This document shows positions 23,939-33,466 of a stretch of 64,000 bases of DNA, piece after piece. The notes beneath the pieces are model-generated. The model was not told the origin of the DNA. It was given only the letters and a program-made list of their open reading frames with translations, and did not search any database. Source of the DNA: Empedobacter tilapiae (GTDB lineage Bacteria > Bacteroidota > Bacteroidia > Flavobacteriales > Weeksellaceae); assembly GCF_004785645.1 (NCBI RefSeq), contig NZ_SRPE01000002.1, forward strand, positions 310,001-374,000, given 5' to 3'. The position numbers were made by a program, and so were the translations under genes. Position 1 is the stretch's first letter; every line of letters begins with the position of its first letter.

Positions 23939-26335
23939 ATGAAATTTTACGTATCCATTCTAACGCTTTTTTTACTCCAGAATTTTTTATCTGCTCAATA
24001 TTCTATAAAAGGAAAAATTGTCAATCAGGAAAATCAACCTGTCGAATTTTTAGATGTTTCTATTATTCAAAATGATTCTATTATAGATTTTATTACAACA
24101 AATACAGATGGAACTTTTCTTATTAAAACTCCAAAAGGAGAAGTCGAATTATTAATAGAAGAAATGGGAAAAGTTGTAGAACAACGAAAAATAGCTGTAT
24201 ACAATGATTTGGATGTAGGAAATATTGCGATAACGAGTCAACAATTAGGCTTGAAGGAAGTTTTGGTGCAAGGAAAAGCGAAGACGTATGAACGATTAGT
24301 TGACCGTTTGGTTTTTAACGTCGAAAATTCCATTGCGGCAATAGGTAGAGATGCTTTAGATGCTTTGAAAAATACACCTTCTGTCAAAATTAAGGATGAT
24401 CAAATTTCTATTGTTGGAAAGAGTACGGTGAATGTTTTGGTGAATGATAGAATAGTTCAGATGAGTGGAAATGATTTAACAAATTATCTCAAAAGTATTC
24501 CATCTGCAAATATCAAAAAGATTGAAGTGATAACAAATCCTCCTGCAAAATATGAAGCTGAGGGAAATAGTGGATTAATCAATATTGTATTGAAAGAAGC
24601 AAAGCAAAATGCGTGGAGTACAACGTTGAGAAGTTCGTATACGCAAGGTATTTATGGGATATTGAATAATGGAATTAATTTTTCATACTCTAAAGATAAA
24701 TTTTCTGCTTTAGTAGATTTGTCACATTATACAGGAAATAATATCTACACAAACGATATGAATTATGATTATCCAACTGAACATTGGAATCAAAAGGTAA
24801 GAAATAAAAATATGTATAGAGGTTTATCTGCTTTAACAACTTTAAGTTATAAGATAAATGATAAGAATACAGTTGGAATTCAATTTAACGGAGGGCATGA
24901 TTTTTCGGCAAAGAGAGAAAAAACGAAAACAATTAGTAATCAAAATGAGCAGATTATCAAAGATTTTTCTACTAATTCTCGTACAAAGGGAGATGGAGAT
25001 AACTATAATTTTAATTTGAATTTTACTCACAAGTTTGATACAATTGGAAAGAAATTTTCTGTTGATTTAGATTATATGTCGAATACAGGAGCTAATGGAA
25101 ATGATTTTATTTCGGATATGTATTTCAAGAAAGAGCGCAAAACAATTTTAGCAAATAATCTAAATGATAAGGATATTCAGAATATTTCGGGGAAAATTGA
25201 TTTTTATTTCCCATACAAAAAAGGAACGTGGGAATTTGGTTCAAAAGTAAGTTCTACAGAATCTGATTATAAATTGAATTCAGTTTTTACAGATATCAAT
25301 ACCAACGAGAATTTGATGACGCAAAATGATCATTTTAATTATACCGAGAATGTAGAAAGTTTGTATTTATCGTATCAACGAAAATTATCAGATAAATGGT
25401 CAACAAAAATTGGACTTAGAGGAGAATTTATGCAATCTAAAGCCAACTCGATTACCACAAATACTATTACGGAGAAAGAATATTTCAAATTATTTCCAAC
25501 ATTTTATATTCAATATCAGCCAACAGAAGATCATTCGTTCAATTTTAATTTTGGGCGAAGAATTCAACGACCAGCTTTTTGGGAATTAAATCCAAATAAA
25601 TGGTACAGTAATCCTATTTCTTATACAGAAGGAAACCCTTTTATTCAACCAGCTTTTGTGTATAATTTCGAGTTAAGTTATGGATTCAAAGATTATTTAC
25701 AAGCAAAAGTTTATTATCAAAATATACAAGATGGTTTTGGTCAAATTGCCTTTCATCAAGAGCAAGAGTTGGATGGTGAATTGACGCAAACACAAATATT
25801 TAAGCGATTAAATTATTATAAAATGTCTAATTATGGAATTAGTTTGTCATCAACTTTAAAACCTTATAAATGGTGGGAATCTAATCTTGAATTTAATTTT
25901 GGATTTAATAAATCAATCAATGAAATTGATGTGCTAGATAAAGAATATACAGGAAATGGAGCGAATTTTTCGGTTTATAATAACTTGAATTTAAATACTA
26001 AAAAAACGTTTACAGCACAAGTTAATTATACATTTGTACCAAAAGGAAAAAACAGAGAATTTGATTATAGTTCAAGTTCTTCGTTAGATATAGGCTTTAA
26101 ATATTTAGCGATGGATAAGAAATTAACGTTGTCGTTGATGGCGTATGATATTTTTAAAACAGATCTTTCAACATTGTCGACAAATGTGCAAAATATTCCG
26201 CAATCGTTTAGACAATATTATGATTCGCAATCAATACGTTTTTCGGTTTCATATAAATTTGGTAATTCAAAAATCAATGTGAGTAAACGTCAAACTTCTA
26301 ATGCAGAAGAAGCAAATAGGAGTGGAGGTAAATAG
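23939..26335 (+). CDS. TonB-dependent receptor with N-terminal carboxypeptidase-regulatory-like domain
   Basis: 798 residues. Signal peptide to about residue 20 (FLSAQ), then a carboxypeptidase-regulatory-like beta-sandwich (YSIKGKIVNQENQPVEFLDVSI), a plug region with the VEVITNPPAKYEAEG segment, and a long C-terminal beta-barrel of the OMP_b-brl_3 type ending in RFSVSYKFG. Bacteroidota outer-membrane receptors of this kind take up siderophores, peptides or other ligands using TonB energy. No SusD partner or substrate enzyme lies beside it, so the ligand is unknown. It is flanked by two opposing cell-wall amidase genes. Confidence 0.87.
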   Translation: MKFYVSILTLFLLQNFLSAQYSIKGKIVNQENQPVEFLDVSIIQNDSIIDFITTNTDGTFLIKTPKGEVELLIEEMGKVVEQRKIAVYNDLDVGNIAITSQQLGLKEVLVQGKAKTYERLVDRLVFNVENSIAAIGRDALDALKNTPSVKIKDDQISIVGKSTVNVLVNDRIVQMSGNDLTNYLKSIPSANIKKIEVITNPPAKYEAEGNSGLINIVLKEAKQNAWSTTLRSSYTQGIYGILNNGINFSYSKDKFSALVDLSHYTGNNIYTNDMNYDYPTEHWNQKVRNKNMYRGLSALTTLSYKINDKNTVGIQFNGGHDFSAKREKTKTISNQNEQIIKDFSTNSRTKGDGDNYNFNLNFTHKFDTIGKKFSVDLDYMSNTGANGNDFISDMYFKKERKTILANNLNDKDIQNISGKIDFYFPYKKGTWEFGSKVSSTESDYKLNSVFTDINTNENLMTQNDHFNYTENVESLYLSYQRKLSDKWSTKIGLRGEFMQSKANSITTNTITEKEYFKLFPTFYIQYQPTEDHSFNFNFGRRIQRPAFWELNPNKWYSNPISYTEGNPFIQPAFVYNFELSYGFKDYLQAKVYYQNIQDGFGQIAFHQEQELDGELTQTQIFKRLNYYKMSNYGISLSSTLKPYKWWESNLEFNFGFNKSINEIDVLDKEYTGNGANFSVYNNLNLNTKKTFTAQVNYTFVPKGKNREFDYSSSSSLDIGFKYLAMDKKLTLSLMAYDIFKTDLSTLSTNVQNIPQSFRQYYDSQSIRFSVSYKFGNSKINVSKRQTSNAEEANRSGGK

Positions 26336-26344
26336 AGAAAAAAC

Positions 26345-26379
26345 AAAAAATCTCAGAGCATTTTGCTCTGAGATTTTTT
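26345..26379. terminator. Bidirectional terminator after the TonB receptor gene
   Basis: AAAAAATCTCAGAGCA (26345-26360) and TGCTCTGAGATTTTTT (26364-26379) form a 16-bp perfect stem with a three-base loop and A/T tracts on both sides. It serves the receptor gene and the convergent amidase gene. Confidence 0.9.
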
Positions 26380-26384
26380 TATGT

Positions 26385-27002
26385 CTAATTTTTCAATGCT
26401 TCAAAAATTTTATCTGCTATTTTAGGGTAATTACTTTCGTTTGTTAAGATTTTTCGGTCATCGTCATTTGTCAAATAACCGATTTCAATCATAATAATTG
26501 GAACTTGTGAATCTCGTAATATTTTCGAATTTGTTTCAACAATTCCTAAATTTTCAAAACCTAAAGTACTTATACTTTTTCCAATTTTTTCGCCAAGTAT
26601 TTTCGATTCCTCAAAAGTAGGATTCAATGGAGAAAGATGAATTTCTGTTCCTTTTTTAGAATCTTTTACATTATAATTTGCATGAATTGACAAAACTAAA
26701 TCTGGTTTAATTTCGTTAATCATTTTTGCACGACTTGTATTGATAATTTGTTCATCACCTTTTCTCAATAAAACAAAATCAACATCTGCAAAAGGATTTT
26801 TTTCTTGAATAATAGTTGCAATTTTCAGCGCAATATCTTTTTCCTGAAATTCATCTTTTTTAACACCAGTATCTGTACCTCCATGTCCAGCATCTAAAAG
26901 AATTATTCGTTTTGTAGAAGGAGTATTATTGTCAATAAAGTTTACTTGTGCATAAAGACCTGTTGTTACAATTAAACAAAAGATTTGGAATATTTTTTTC
27001 AT
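26385..27002 (-). CDS. N-acetylmuramoyl-L-alanine amidase (Amidase_3) paralogue, secreted
   Basis: 205 residues with a signal peptide ending at GLYAQ and the same zinc amidase fold as 23208-23813: LLDAGHGGTDTG with His40, VLSIHANYN, and the catalytic Glu in IMIEIGYLTND. The shared ILRDS and GxLxN blocks show the two are paralogues, though divergence is substantial. Acts on periplasmic peptidoglycan. Its upstream neighbour is the DUF58 gene, 76 bases away, on the same strand. Confidence 0.9.
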   Translation of the reverse strand: MKKIFQIFCLIVTTGLYAQVNFIDNNTPSTKRIILLDAGHGGTDTGVKKDEFQEKDIALKIATIIQEKNPFADVDFVLLRKGDEQIINTSRAKMINEIKPDLVLSIHANYNVKDSKKGTEIHLSPLNPTFEESKILGEKIGKSISTLGFENLGIVETNSKILRDSQVPIIMIEIGYLTNDDDRKILTNESNYPKIADKIFEALKN

Positions 27003-27078
27003 AAGTTATTTAGATTAGACAATATTTTTAGCAATAATTATGCTTTTTTTTCTAAAAATTTGGTTAAAAGATATTTTC

Positions 27079-28407
27079 TTAAAACAAACCACGTGCCTTT
27101 ATTTCTAAATACTTATTGATAAGGTTAATAGATAATTCTTGTGGCTCGCAATAAATGGTTAAAATTCCGATTTGATGCAAACGGTTTATGATTAATTCTT
27201 TGTCATAATTAAATTTTTCAGCAATTGTTTGATCATAAATATCAGTTGTAGTATTTGCTTTCTGATGATTTAACTTTTTCAATTCCGAATTTTTAAAAAG
27301 AATCAAAACCACAACATGCGATTTTTTAATCAATTTTAGATAAGGTAATTGACGTTCCAAACCATCAATTGTCTCGAAATTGGTGTAAATAAATAAAAGC
27401 GATCGTTGCGTTAATTTTCGTTTGATATAAGCATATAATTGTCCAAAATCACTTTCAAAAAAATCAGTTTGTACATTGTATAATATCTCCAAAATCAATT
27501 GCATTTGATGATTTTTTCTATCCGCAACAACATGATCTTGAATTCTTTTATTAAACGTAATTAAACCTGCTTTTTCATTTTTTTGAAGTGAAATATTTGC
27601 AACAACTAAACTAGAATTGATTGAATAATCCAACAATTTTAAACCATCAAAAGGCATTCGCATCGTTCTTCCCAAATCAATTAACGAATAAACAGGCTGC
27701 GATTTTTCTTCCTGAAATTGATTGACCATCAATCGATTTGCTTTTGCCGTTGCTTTCCAATTGATTAAACGATATTCGTCACCAATCGTATAATTTTTTA
27801 TATTTTCAAATTCTGTATTTGTTCCAATTTTTCGAATTCTTTTCATTCCAAATTGATTCTGTAAATGAGCGGTAGAATACAGTTGAAATTGTTTTAATTG
27901 CAAATAAGAAGGATAACACGCAATCGAAATTGGTTCGTTTATTTTAATTTTTTTCTCAATCAATCCAAAAACAGAAATAAATACATTTGTTAATCCAAAT
28001 TTATACGAACCTCGCTCTGTTGGTCGAATTTTAAAATCAAATTTAGTATTTTGACCACTTTTAAATCGTTTTCTAAACTGAAAATCTCTTAATTGTAATT
28101 GAACAGGAAACTCTTCTATAATCTTTACATTCAGCGGAAATTGATAATGATTTGTTACAAAAAGTTCCAATTCATTTTCATCACCATTTGATAATCGTTC
28201 TGGATAATTTCGAAGAACTTCAATGGAAGTTTTAGGAATATAAACCAAAAATATTTCGACAATAATACTAACGATAAAGACAAGTGTCAAAATCTTTGCA
28301 ATAATGTAAATAGGAGGTAGAAAAAATGCGATTACATAACAAAATGCAATCAATAATCCCGCATAAAAAAAGCGATTGGTAAGAAATAAGCTTCTGAAAA
28401 ATTTCAT
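27079..28407 (-). CDS. DUF58 domain protein
   Basis: 442 residues. Two hydrophobic segments at the N-terminus (about 10-30 and 35-55), a beta-rich region, and the DUF58 core beginning near IGTNTEFENIKNYTIGDEYRLINWKATAKANRLMV, with a von Willebrand A-like stretch (VYSLIDLGRTMRMP). DUF58 proteins are nearly always partners of MoxR ATPases. It overlaps the MoxR gene by one base and is the last gene of a five-gene overlapping unit. Confidence 0.88.
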   Translation of the reverse strand: MKFFRSLFLTNRFFYAGLLIAFCYVIAFFLPPIYIIAKILTLVFIVSIIVEIFLVYIPKTSIEVLRNYPERLSNGDENELELFVTNHYQFPLNVKIIEEFPVQLQLRDFQFRKRFKSGQNTKFDFKIRPTERGSYKFGLTNVFISVFGLIEKKIKINEPISIACYPSYLQLKQFQLYSTAHLQNQFGMKRIRKIGTNTEFENIKNYTIGDEYRLINWKATAKANRLMVNQFQEEKSQPVYSLIDLGRTMRMPFDGLKLLDYSINSSLVVANISLQKNEKAGLITFNKRIQDHVVADRKNHQMQLILEILYNVQTDFFESDFGQLYAYIKRKLTQRSLLFIYTNFETIDGLERQLPYLKLIKKSHVVVLILFKNSELKKLNHQKANTTTDIYDQTIAEKFNYDKELIINRLHQIGILTIYCEPQELSINLINKYLEIKARGLF

Positions 28408-29393
28408 TAACGTGGAATTTCTACGCGATCAATAATTTGCTGAATAATATGTTCTGTTGTAAAACCTTCCATCTCTTTTTCAGGAACCATCACAACGCGG
28501 TGTCCCAAAATTGTATGTGCAATTTGTTTGATATCTTCTGGAATCACAAAATCACGTCCATTCACTGCTGCATTAGATTTTGCAGCATCTAAAATTGCGA
28601 TAGAAGCACGTGGCGATGCGCCCATATATAAGGTTTGATCGATTCTGGTTTGATGAACAATTGTTGCGATATACGTAATTAGCGCTTCGTGTACGAAAAC
28701 CGATTTTATGCGATTTTGGAATTCTATAATTTCATTTCCTGAAATTACTTTTTCTATCAATGATTCTTTGTCGATATTTTTGCGTTCTTGCTGTTCTTTC
28801 AATAACTCAATTTCACTTTCTAAGGAAGGATATTTGATATAAATCTTAAACATAAAACGATCCAATTGCGCTTCTGGCAAACGATACGTTCCTTCTTGTT
28901 CAATCGGATTTTGAGTTGCAAAAACTAGAAAAGGAGCTTGCAAAGGATAAGTTGTCCCATCAACCGTCACTTGTCTTTCTGACATCGATTCGAATAAAGC
29001 TGCTTGAGTTTTTGCAGGCGAACGGTTAATCTCATCAATCAAAATAATATTTGAAAAAATTGGTCCTTTTTTGAACTCAAATTCATTGATTTTAGAATTT
29101 AAAATAGATGTTCCAATCACATCAGAAGGCATTAAATCTGGCGTAAACTGAATTCTACTAAAACCAGAATCGATCGTTTTTGCTAACAATTTTGCCATCA
29201 TTGTTTTGGCAACTCCAGGTAAACCTTCTATCAGAGAATGTCCATTAGAAAGCAAAGCTAAAATCAATTGATCGATAATATCATCTTGTCCGACAATAAC
29301 CTTTTTCAATTCATTTTTTACGGCTTGCATTTTATGTTGTACATCCGAAAAAACGACTCTATTTTCGAATGGTTGATATGTATTTTCGCTCAT
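28407..29393 (-). CDS. MoxR-family AAA+ ATPase
   Basis: 328 residues: Walker A EGLPGVAKTMMA, Walker B IILIDEINRSPAKTQAALFESMSE, sensor 1 FLVFATQNPIEQEG, and the C-terminal lid domain. MoxR ATPases act as chaperones that assemble or activate partner protein complexes, often with von Willebrand A-type DUF58 partners. Start and stop codons overlap those of its neighbours by single bases, so translation is coupled with DUF58 and DUF4350. Client unknown. Confidence 0.93.
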   Translation of the reverse strand: MSENTYQPFENRVVFSDVQHKMQAVKNELKKVIVGQDDIIDQLILALLSNGHSLIEGLPGVAKTMMAKLLAKTIDSGFSRIQFTPDLMPSDVIGTSILNSKINEFEFKKGPIFSNIILIDEINRSPAKTQAALFESMSERQVTVDGTTYPLQAPFLVFATQNPIEQEGTYRLPEAQLDRFMFKIYIKYPSLESEIELLKEQQERKNIDKESLIEKVISGNEIIEFQNRIKSVFVHEALITYIATIVHQTRIDQTLYMGASPRASIAILDAAKSNAAVNGRDFVIPEDIKQIAHTILGHRVVMVPEKEMEGFTTEHIIQQIIDRVEIPR

Positions 29394-30637
29394 TAGATAT
29401 TTGCTTTTTGTTTATAGTTTTCGATGATTTGATACACAGTTTTCAAATCGTGTTCATTTGGTTGATTTTTTTGATAAATATTTTTCAGAATCGTGAATTT
29501 TTCAAGACATTCTTCTTGGCTCAAATTTGCTTTTTGTGCAACAATTTCAATGAATTGTTTATTCGTAATATCGTCTGTTTCGATTAAAAATGTTTTTCTT
29601 AATTTGTATAAAAAATAATCGATTTTCTTTGAAACAATGTCTTTTACTTCTCCATTTTCTTGGTATAAAGAAGAAATTGTCTTAGCAAATTCGACTGTAT
29701 GATTTTCTTCTTTGGCATAAATTGGAATGATACGTTGCTCACGTTTACTTCTAAAAATTAAAAAGAAGAAAAGTAAAACCAATAGTGTTATCCAAGCAGC
29801 TTTTAGAGCTGGTTCGCCCATTATGAAACGCATCATTGACGAACTTCCTGCATAAGTTTTCGAGGTATTGTACCAAAAAATAGTTTTCCCTTTTAATGGT
29901 TCTAAAACCGATTTTACATAGAAATAACTGTCTTCATTTAATAAATAGTAATTGGTAAAATAAAGCGGTTCTGCATGATACAAATAATAACCTTTGTAAT
30001 CTTTTGGTTTGATTTTTAAATAATTTGGATAAGCTTTATCTTTATAAGTAATTGTTCCAAGAATTTCAGAATCACTCGTAATCTCACTAAAATAGTGATG
30101 TTCGATTTCTTTTTTCTTATTTATTTTGAACAATTTATTTGTTCTAAGCTCGAAATTATCATTAATATTTATAGTCTGATTGTACAACATATTCTCTTCA
30201 GATTCCTTAGAATCAGCTGTTATTGTATCTGTAGAATATGTTTCGTCGTTAATGTCTTCTTTTCCATTTGTATCATCACCAAAATTGTCATAATAATCTG
30301 CAATCATTACAATTCCACCATTTTCGGCAATTTTGCTCAATAAATTTTTAGAAACTGTATCAAAATAAATCTCAGAACCAAGCACAACAACTGCATAATC
30401 TTTAGCTTTTTTAGGATCAATTTTTAATTCAGAAAGTTTTTCCAAATCTTTCATTTTTCCATTGGATAAATTTCCAAGTTCTTCGTGCATAATAAATAAT
30501 CCGTACGGATCTTTACTATTTTGATAAAGGCTAACATCCCATGATTTAGGAAGTTTATAACGAAGTTTTGAGAAAGAAAATACAAAAATTCCGACCAATA
30601 AAACCATGCCTAATAGAATACCTAATTTCTTTTTCAT
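29393..30637 (-). CDS. DUF4350 domain membrane protein
   Basis: 414 residues: an N-terminal membrane segment (about 5-22), a periplasmic region with the DUF4350 block DPYGLFIMHEELGNL and VVLGSEIYFD, a second membrane segment near 285-305, and a cytoplasmic tail of about 100 residues. The family usually sits in MoxR/DUF58 operons. It overlaps DUF4129 by four bases (ATGA-type) and MoxR by one. I infer an envelope-anchored complex with its neighbours. Confidence 0.85.
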   Translation of the reverse strand: MKKKLGILLGMVLLVGIFVFSFSKLRYKLPKSWDVSLYQNSKDPYGLFIMHEELGNLSNGKMKDLEKLSELKIDPKKAKDYAVVVLGSEIYFDTVSKNLLSKIAENGGIVMIADYYDNFGDDTNGKEDINDETYSTDTITADSKESEENMLYNQTININDNFELRTNKLFKINKKKEIEHHYFSEITSDSEILGTITYKDKAYPNYLKIKPKDYKGYYLYHAEPLYFTNYYLLNEDSYFYVKSVLEPLKGKTIFWYNTSKTYAGSSSMMRFIMGEPALKAAWITLLVLLFFFLIFRSKREQRIIPIYAKEENHTVEFAKTISSLYQENGEVKDIVSKKIDYFLYKLRKTFLIETDDITNKQFIEIVAQKANLSQEECLEKFTILKNIYQKNQPNEHDLKTVYQIIENYKQKANI

Positions 30638-31296
30638 GAAGCTAAATATTGATTAAATTGATTGAAATTTGTCTTGAATTCGTGGTATTGATTTTCATCA
30701 ATTTTAAATTCTCCAAACCAAACTTGATTAAAAATTTTAGTATTTTGATTGAATAAAATTTTTGATTTTTTGTCTTCAATTTGATTGATAAATTGCTGAT
30801 TTGTTTTCTTTGGATCCCATTCAATCCAACCTTTTTTATCTAAATTTTGTAGATTTTGATAATGCAAATAACGAATTGCTAAAGCAAAGTTTTGCTCCGT
30901 TTCTGCTTTATTGATTAAAGAGTTTAAATTGACTTCTGCTAAATTTTCTTCGATAAAATCAAAATCCGATTCGTTATATAATTTTTTCGAATTTCGTTTA
31001 AGAATTCCTCCATTTTTATAAATACGTGTGGCAAGAAAAATTAAAAATAATCCAATCACAAAATAGAAAATGATTTCCCAAGGTAAATAAGAAAGAAATC
31101 TAAAAATCCCTTCGATTATTTTTGAGAAAAAACCAGGTTCGAATTCTTTTTTAGGTTTTGGAACATCTTCGTAATTAAATTCTTTTCCAGTATATTTTTC
31201 TTTGAATACTTGAAATTCTTCCGTTTTTTCTTGTGCGAAAACAACGAATTGAATCAATACTAATGTTAATGTAAAAAATAATCTAAATTGTTTCAT
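30634..31296 (-). CDS. DUF4129 domain protein
   Basis: 220 residues: signal-like N-terminus ending at VFAQ, a proline/glutamate-rich stretch, one membrane segment (about residues 71-93) and a C-terminal DUF4129 domain with LALRYLHYQNLQNL-like helices (here FALAIRYLHYQNLQNLDKKG). DUF4129 is a common companion of MoxR and transglutaminase-like genes. It overlaps SpoIIM by 14 bases and DUF4350 by four. Confidence 0.83.
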   Translation of the reverse strand: MKQFRLFFTLTLVLIQFVVFAQEKTEEFQVFKEKYTGKEFNYEDVPKPKKEFEPGFFSKIIEGIFRFLSYLPWEIIFYFVIGLFLIFLATRIYKNGGILKRNSKKLYNESDFDFIEENLAEVNLNSLINKAETEQNFALAIRYLHYQNLQNLDKKGWIEWDPKKTNQQFINQIEDKKSKILFNQNTKIFNQVWFGEFKIDENQYHEFKTNFNQFNQYLAS

Positions 31297-32278
31297 TCGA
31301 TCCTAAAGTTTGATTGAACGAAAAAGTTTTTTGTCTATTTTTTTGAATCGGATAAATGATATAATACCAAATAATTAAGATTAATGAAAGGATTATAACC
31401 GATAAACTCAATGCAATATTTACATCATATAAACGCGTAATAAAACCTTCGATAAATCCAGCTATAATAAACATTGGAACAGTGCTTAATAAAATCATAA
31501 CTGCTTCTTTTGCTTTGATTGTGAGTGATTTTTTTCGCGATAAAGTTTTTGGAAACATAAAGCCATTTCCTAACATCAAACCGCAAGCTCCTGCAATAAT
31601 AATCACCGATATTTCGATTGTTCCATGCATCCAAATTGCTGACATTGCCTTTCCCAAAACGCCTTCTTTGAAAAACATATAATGAAATGCGCCTAACATA
31701 ATCCCGTTCGAAAATAGAATATATCCCGAACCAATACTGAAAAACAAGCCCAATGTAAAAGCCAAAAAAGCAACTCGAATATTATTGATTGTAATTGCTA
31801 ATGTGCTTCCCGTCTGACTTCCTGATTTATAAATTGCTGCAGGATCGCCTTTTTTGATGTTCATTAACGTTTCGTCTACGTATTGATTTCCTAAAATTAA
31901 TCGTGTAAAATCTGGATCGAAATGCGATGATAAAACACCAATTAAAACCGCTAAGGCAAAAATCAGGAATGAATACAACAACATTTTGTGATTTTTGTAG
32001 ACTACATTTGGCACATCTTCTTTGAAAAACTGTACAAATTGATTTCCAGAAGTTCGTTGATCTTTGTAAATTGACTGATGCGCAAATAAAGCTAGCTCGT
32101 TCAAATAATCTTTTGTCTTACTTTTTGGGTAATAAGTTTGAGCAAACGCCAAATCATTTGTAATTTCGATGTAGTTTTTTGCTAAAATATCTGGATGAAC
32201 ATCAATTTTATTTTTCAAATTATGTTCAATATCAGACCATTTCGCCTTATTTTTATCAATAAAATGCGCTTCTCTCAT
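31283..32278 (-). CDS. SpoIIM-family (stage II sporulation protein M-like) membrane protein
   Basis: 331 residues. An N-terminal soluble region to about residue 100 is followed by about six membrane segments with the SpoIIM signatures NNIRVAFLAFTLGLFFSIG and GTIEISVIIIAGACGLMLG. Despite the name, the family is widespread in non-sporulating bacteria and is part of the RDD-SpoIIM-DUF4129-MoxR-DUF58 set. First gene of the minus-strand unit. A -7 box on the minus strand (TATATTTG, complement of 32301-32308) lies 23 bases upstream and overlaps the start codon of the divergent RDD gene. Confidence 0.88.
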   Translation of the reverse strand: MREAHFIDKNKAKWSDIEHNLKNKIDVHPDILAKNYIEITNDLAFAQTYYPKSKTKDYLNELALFAHQSIYKDQRTSGNQFVQFFKEDVPNVVYKNHKMLLYSFLIFALAVLIGVLSSHFDPDFTRLILGNQYVDETLMNIKKGDPAAIYKSGSQTGSTLAITINNIRVAFLAFTLGLFFSIGSGYILFSNGIMLGAFHYMFFKEGVLGKAMSAIWMHGTIEISVIIIAGACGLMLGNGFMFPKTLSRKKSLTIKAKEAVMILLSTVPMFIIAGFIEGFITRLYDVNIALSLSVIILSLILIIWYYIIYPIQKNRQKTFSFNQTLGSNETI

Positions 32279-32300
32279 AGTAGAGTAGTTGTTAGTGAAC

Positions 32301-32327
32301 CAAATATATGAATAAACTTTTAGTCAA
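32301..32327 (-). promoter_or_regulatory. Candidate promoter of the SpoIIM-MoxR unit
   Basis: Minus-strand -7 box TATATTTG (complement of 32301-32308) with a TTG (complement of 32325-32327) 16 bases upstream, one base short of the usual range. It overlaps the first codons of the divergent RDD gene, so transcription of the two units may interfere. Confidence 0.55.
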
Positions 32328-33030
32328 TACACCACAAAACGTGCAAATTGCTTATAATATTGCGCCACTCGGAAAACGTCTACTGGCTTATATTATCGAT
32401 ATGATTATACGAATCGTATTAGTCTACGGTATGTCTTATTTTTCGGAGTTTATTCCGAACAGAGACGAATGGTTTCGAATGGGAATTTATAGTATAATAG
32501 GTTTTATATTTTTACTTTATCCGTTGATCTTAGAGATTTTGATGAAAGGGCAAACTGTAGGAAAATGGATCATGAAGATTCGTGTGATACGAATGGATGG
32601 AAACCGCGCTAATAATTTCGATTATTTCTTACGTTGGGTGATTGGAATTGTAGAATTGTTTTTATTTACTGGACTTATCGCGTTGATAACGATGATTGTT
32701 AATAAAAATGGACAACGTTTAGGCGATATTGTGGCGAATACATGTTTGATTGATTTGAATCCGAAATTAGATTTATCACAAACCATTTTTGCTGAAGTTT
32801 CTGAAACTTATAAAATTCGTTTTCCCGAAGTTTATCGATTATCTGATCGTGATATTAATATTGTAAAAGAAAACTTTACGTCAGCATTGCACAATAATAA
32901 TTATGATATTCTACTAAAATTAACGCGAAAACTGGAGGAAATAATGGAAGTGAAAAGTGATGGTTTAGGGAATATTGATTTTATTCAAGTGGTGATTCAG
33001 GATCATTATCATTATCACAGAGACAAGTAA
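32308..33030 (+). CDS. RDD family membrane protein
   Basis: 240 residues. The RDD domain occupies about residues 16-150: APLGKRLLAYIIDMIIRIVL contains the R-D pair of the name, TVGKWIMKIRVI and GQRLGDIVANTCLID are family blocks; three to four membrane segments. The C-terminal 90 residues are soluble. Starts 29 bases from the SpoIIM start on the other strand, a pairing common in Bacteroidota. Function unknown; transport or envelope role has been suggested for the family. Confidence 0.88.
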   Translation: MNKLLVNTPQNVQIAYNIAPLGKRLLAYIIDMIIRIVLVYGMSYFSEFIPNRDEWFRMGIYSIIGFIFLLYPLILEILMKGQTVGKWIMKIRVIRMDGNRANNFDYFLRWVIGIVELFLFTGLIALITMIVNKNGQRLGDIVANTCLIDLNPKLDLSQTIFAEVSETYKIRFPEVYRLSDRDINIVKENFTSALHNNNYDILLKLTRKLEEIMEVKSDGLGNIDFIQVVIQDHYHYHRDK

Positions 33031-33060
33031 ACAGTATCTTTGTAAAAAATAAAGAATAAA

Positions 33061-33432
33061 ATGAATTGTCCTTGTTGTTCTGGAAAAGAATATAAAAATT
33101 GTTGCGAACCTTTTCATTTGAATAAAGAATTGCCAAAAACTCCCGAAGAATTGATGCGTTCTCGTTATACTGCTTTTGCAATGGTTTTGCCTGAATATTT
33201 AGTTGATACAACACATTCTTCTACGCGAAAAGATAATGATTTTAGCGATATCGAAGATTGGGCAAAATCGAATAAATGGTTGAAGTTAGAAATTGTTTTT
33301 GCTAAAGATAATAAAGTAAGATTTAGAGCTTATTACCAAGATAGACAAGGCGAAATCTATGAACATGATGAACTTTCTACATTTGTGCAAGAAAATGGTA
33401 AATGGTTTTATATAGATGGTGAGTTTTATTAA
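33061..33432 (+). CDS. YchJ-family protein with SEC-C zinc motif
   Basis: 123 residues. The N-terminus has the SEC-C-like zinc motif CPCCSGKEYKNCC, then the YchJ body (PEELMRSRYTAFAMVLPEYLVDTTH, with an NTF2-like fold expected). It is typical of UPF0225. Function unknown. It begins 30 bases after the RDD stop; a -7 box TATCTTTG at 33035-33042 between them suggests its own start of transcription. Confidence 0.87.
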   Translation: MNCPCCSGKEYKNCCEPFHLNKELPKTPEELMRSRYTAFAMVLPEYLVDTTHSSTRKDNDFSDIEDWAKSNKWLKLEIVFAKDNKVRFRAYYQDRQGEIYEHDELSTFVQENGKWFYIDGEFY

Positions 33433-33466
33433 AACAAAAATTTTGTTAATGAGTAATTTATAAATT

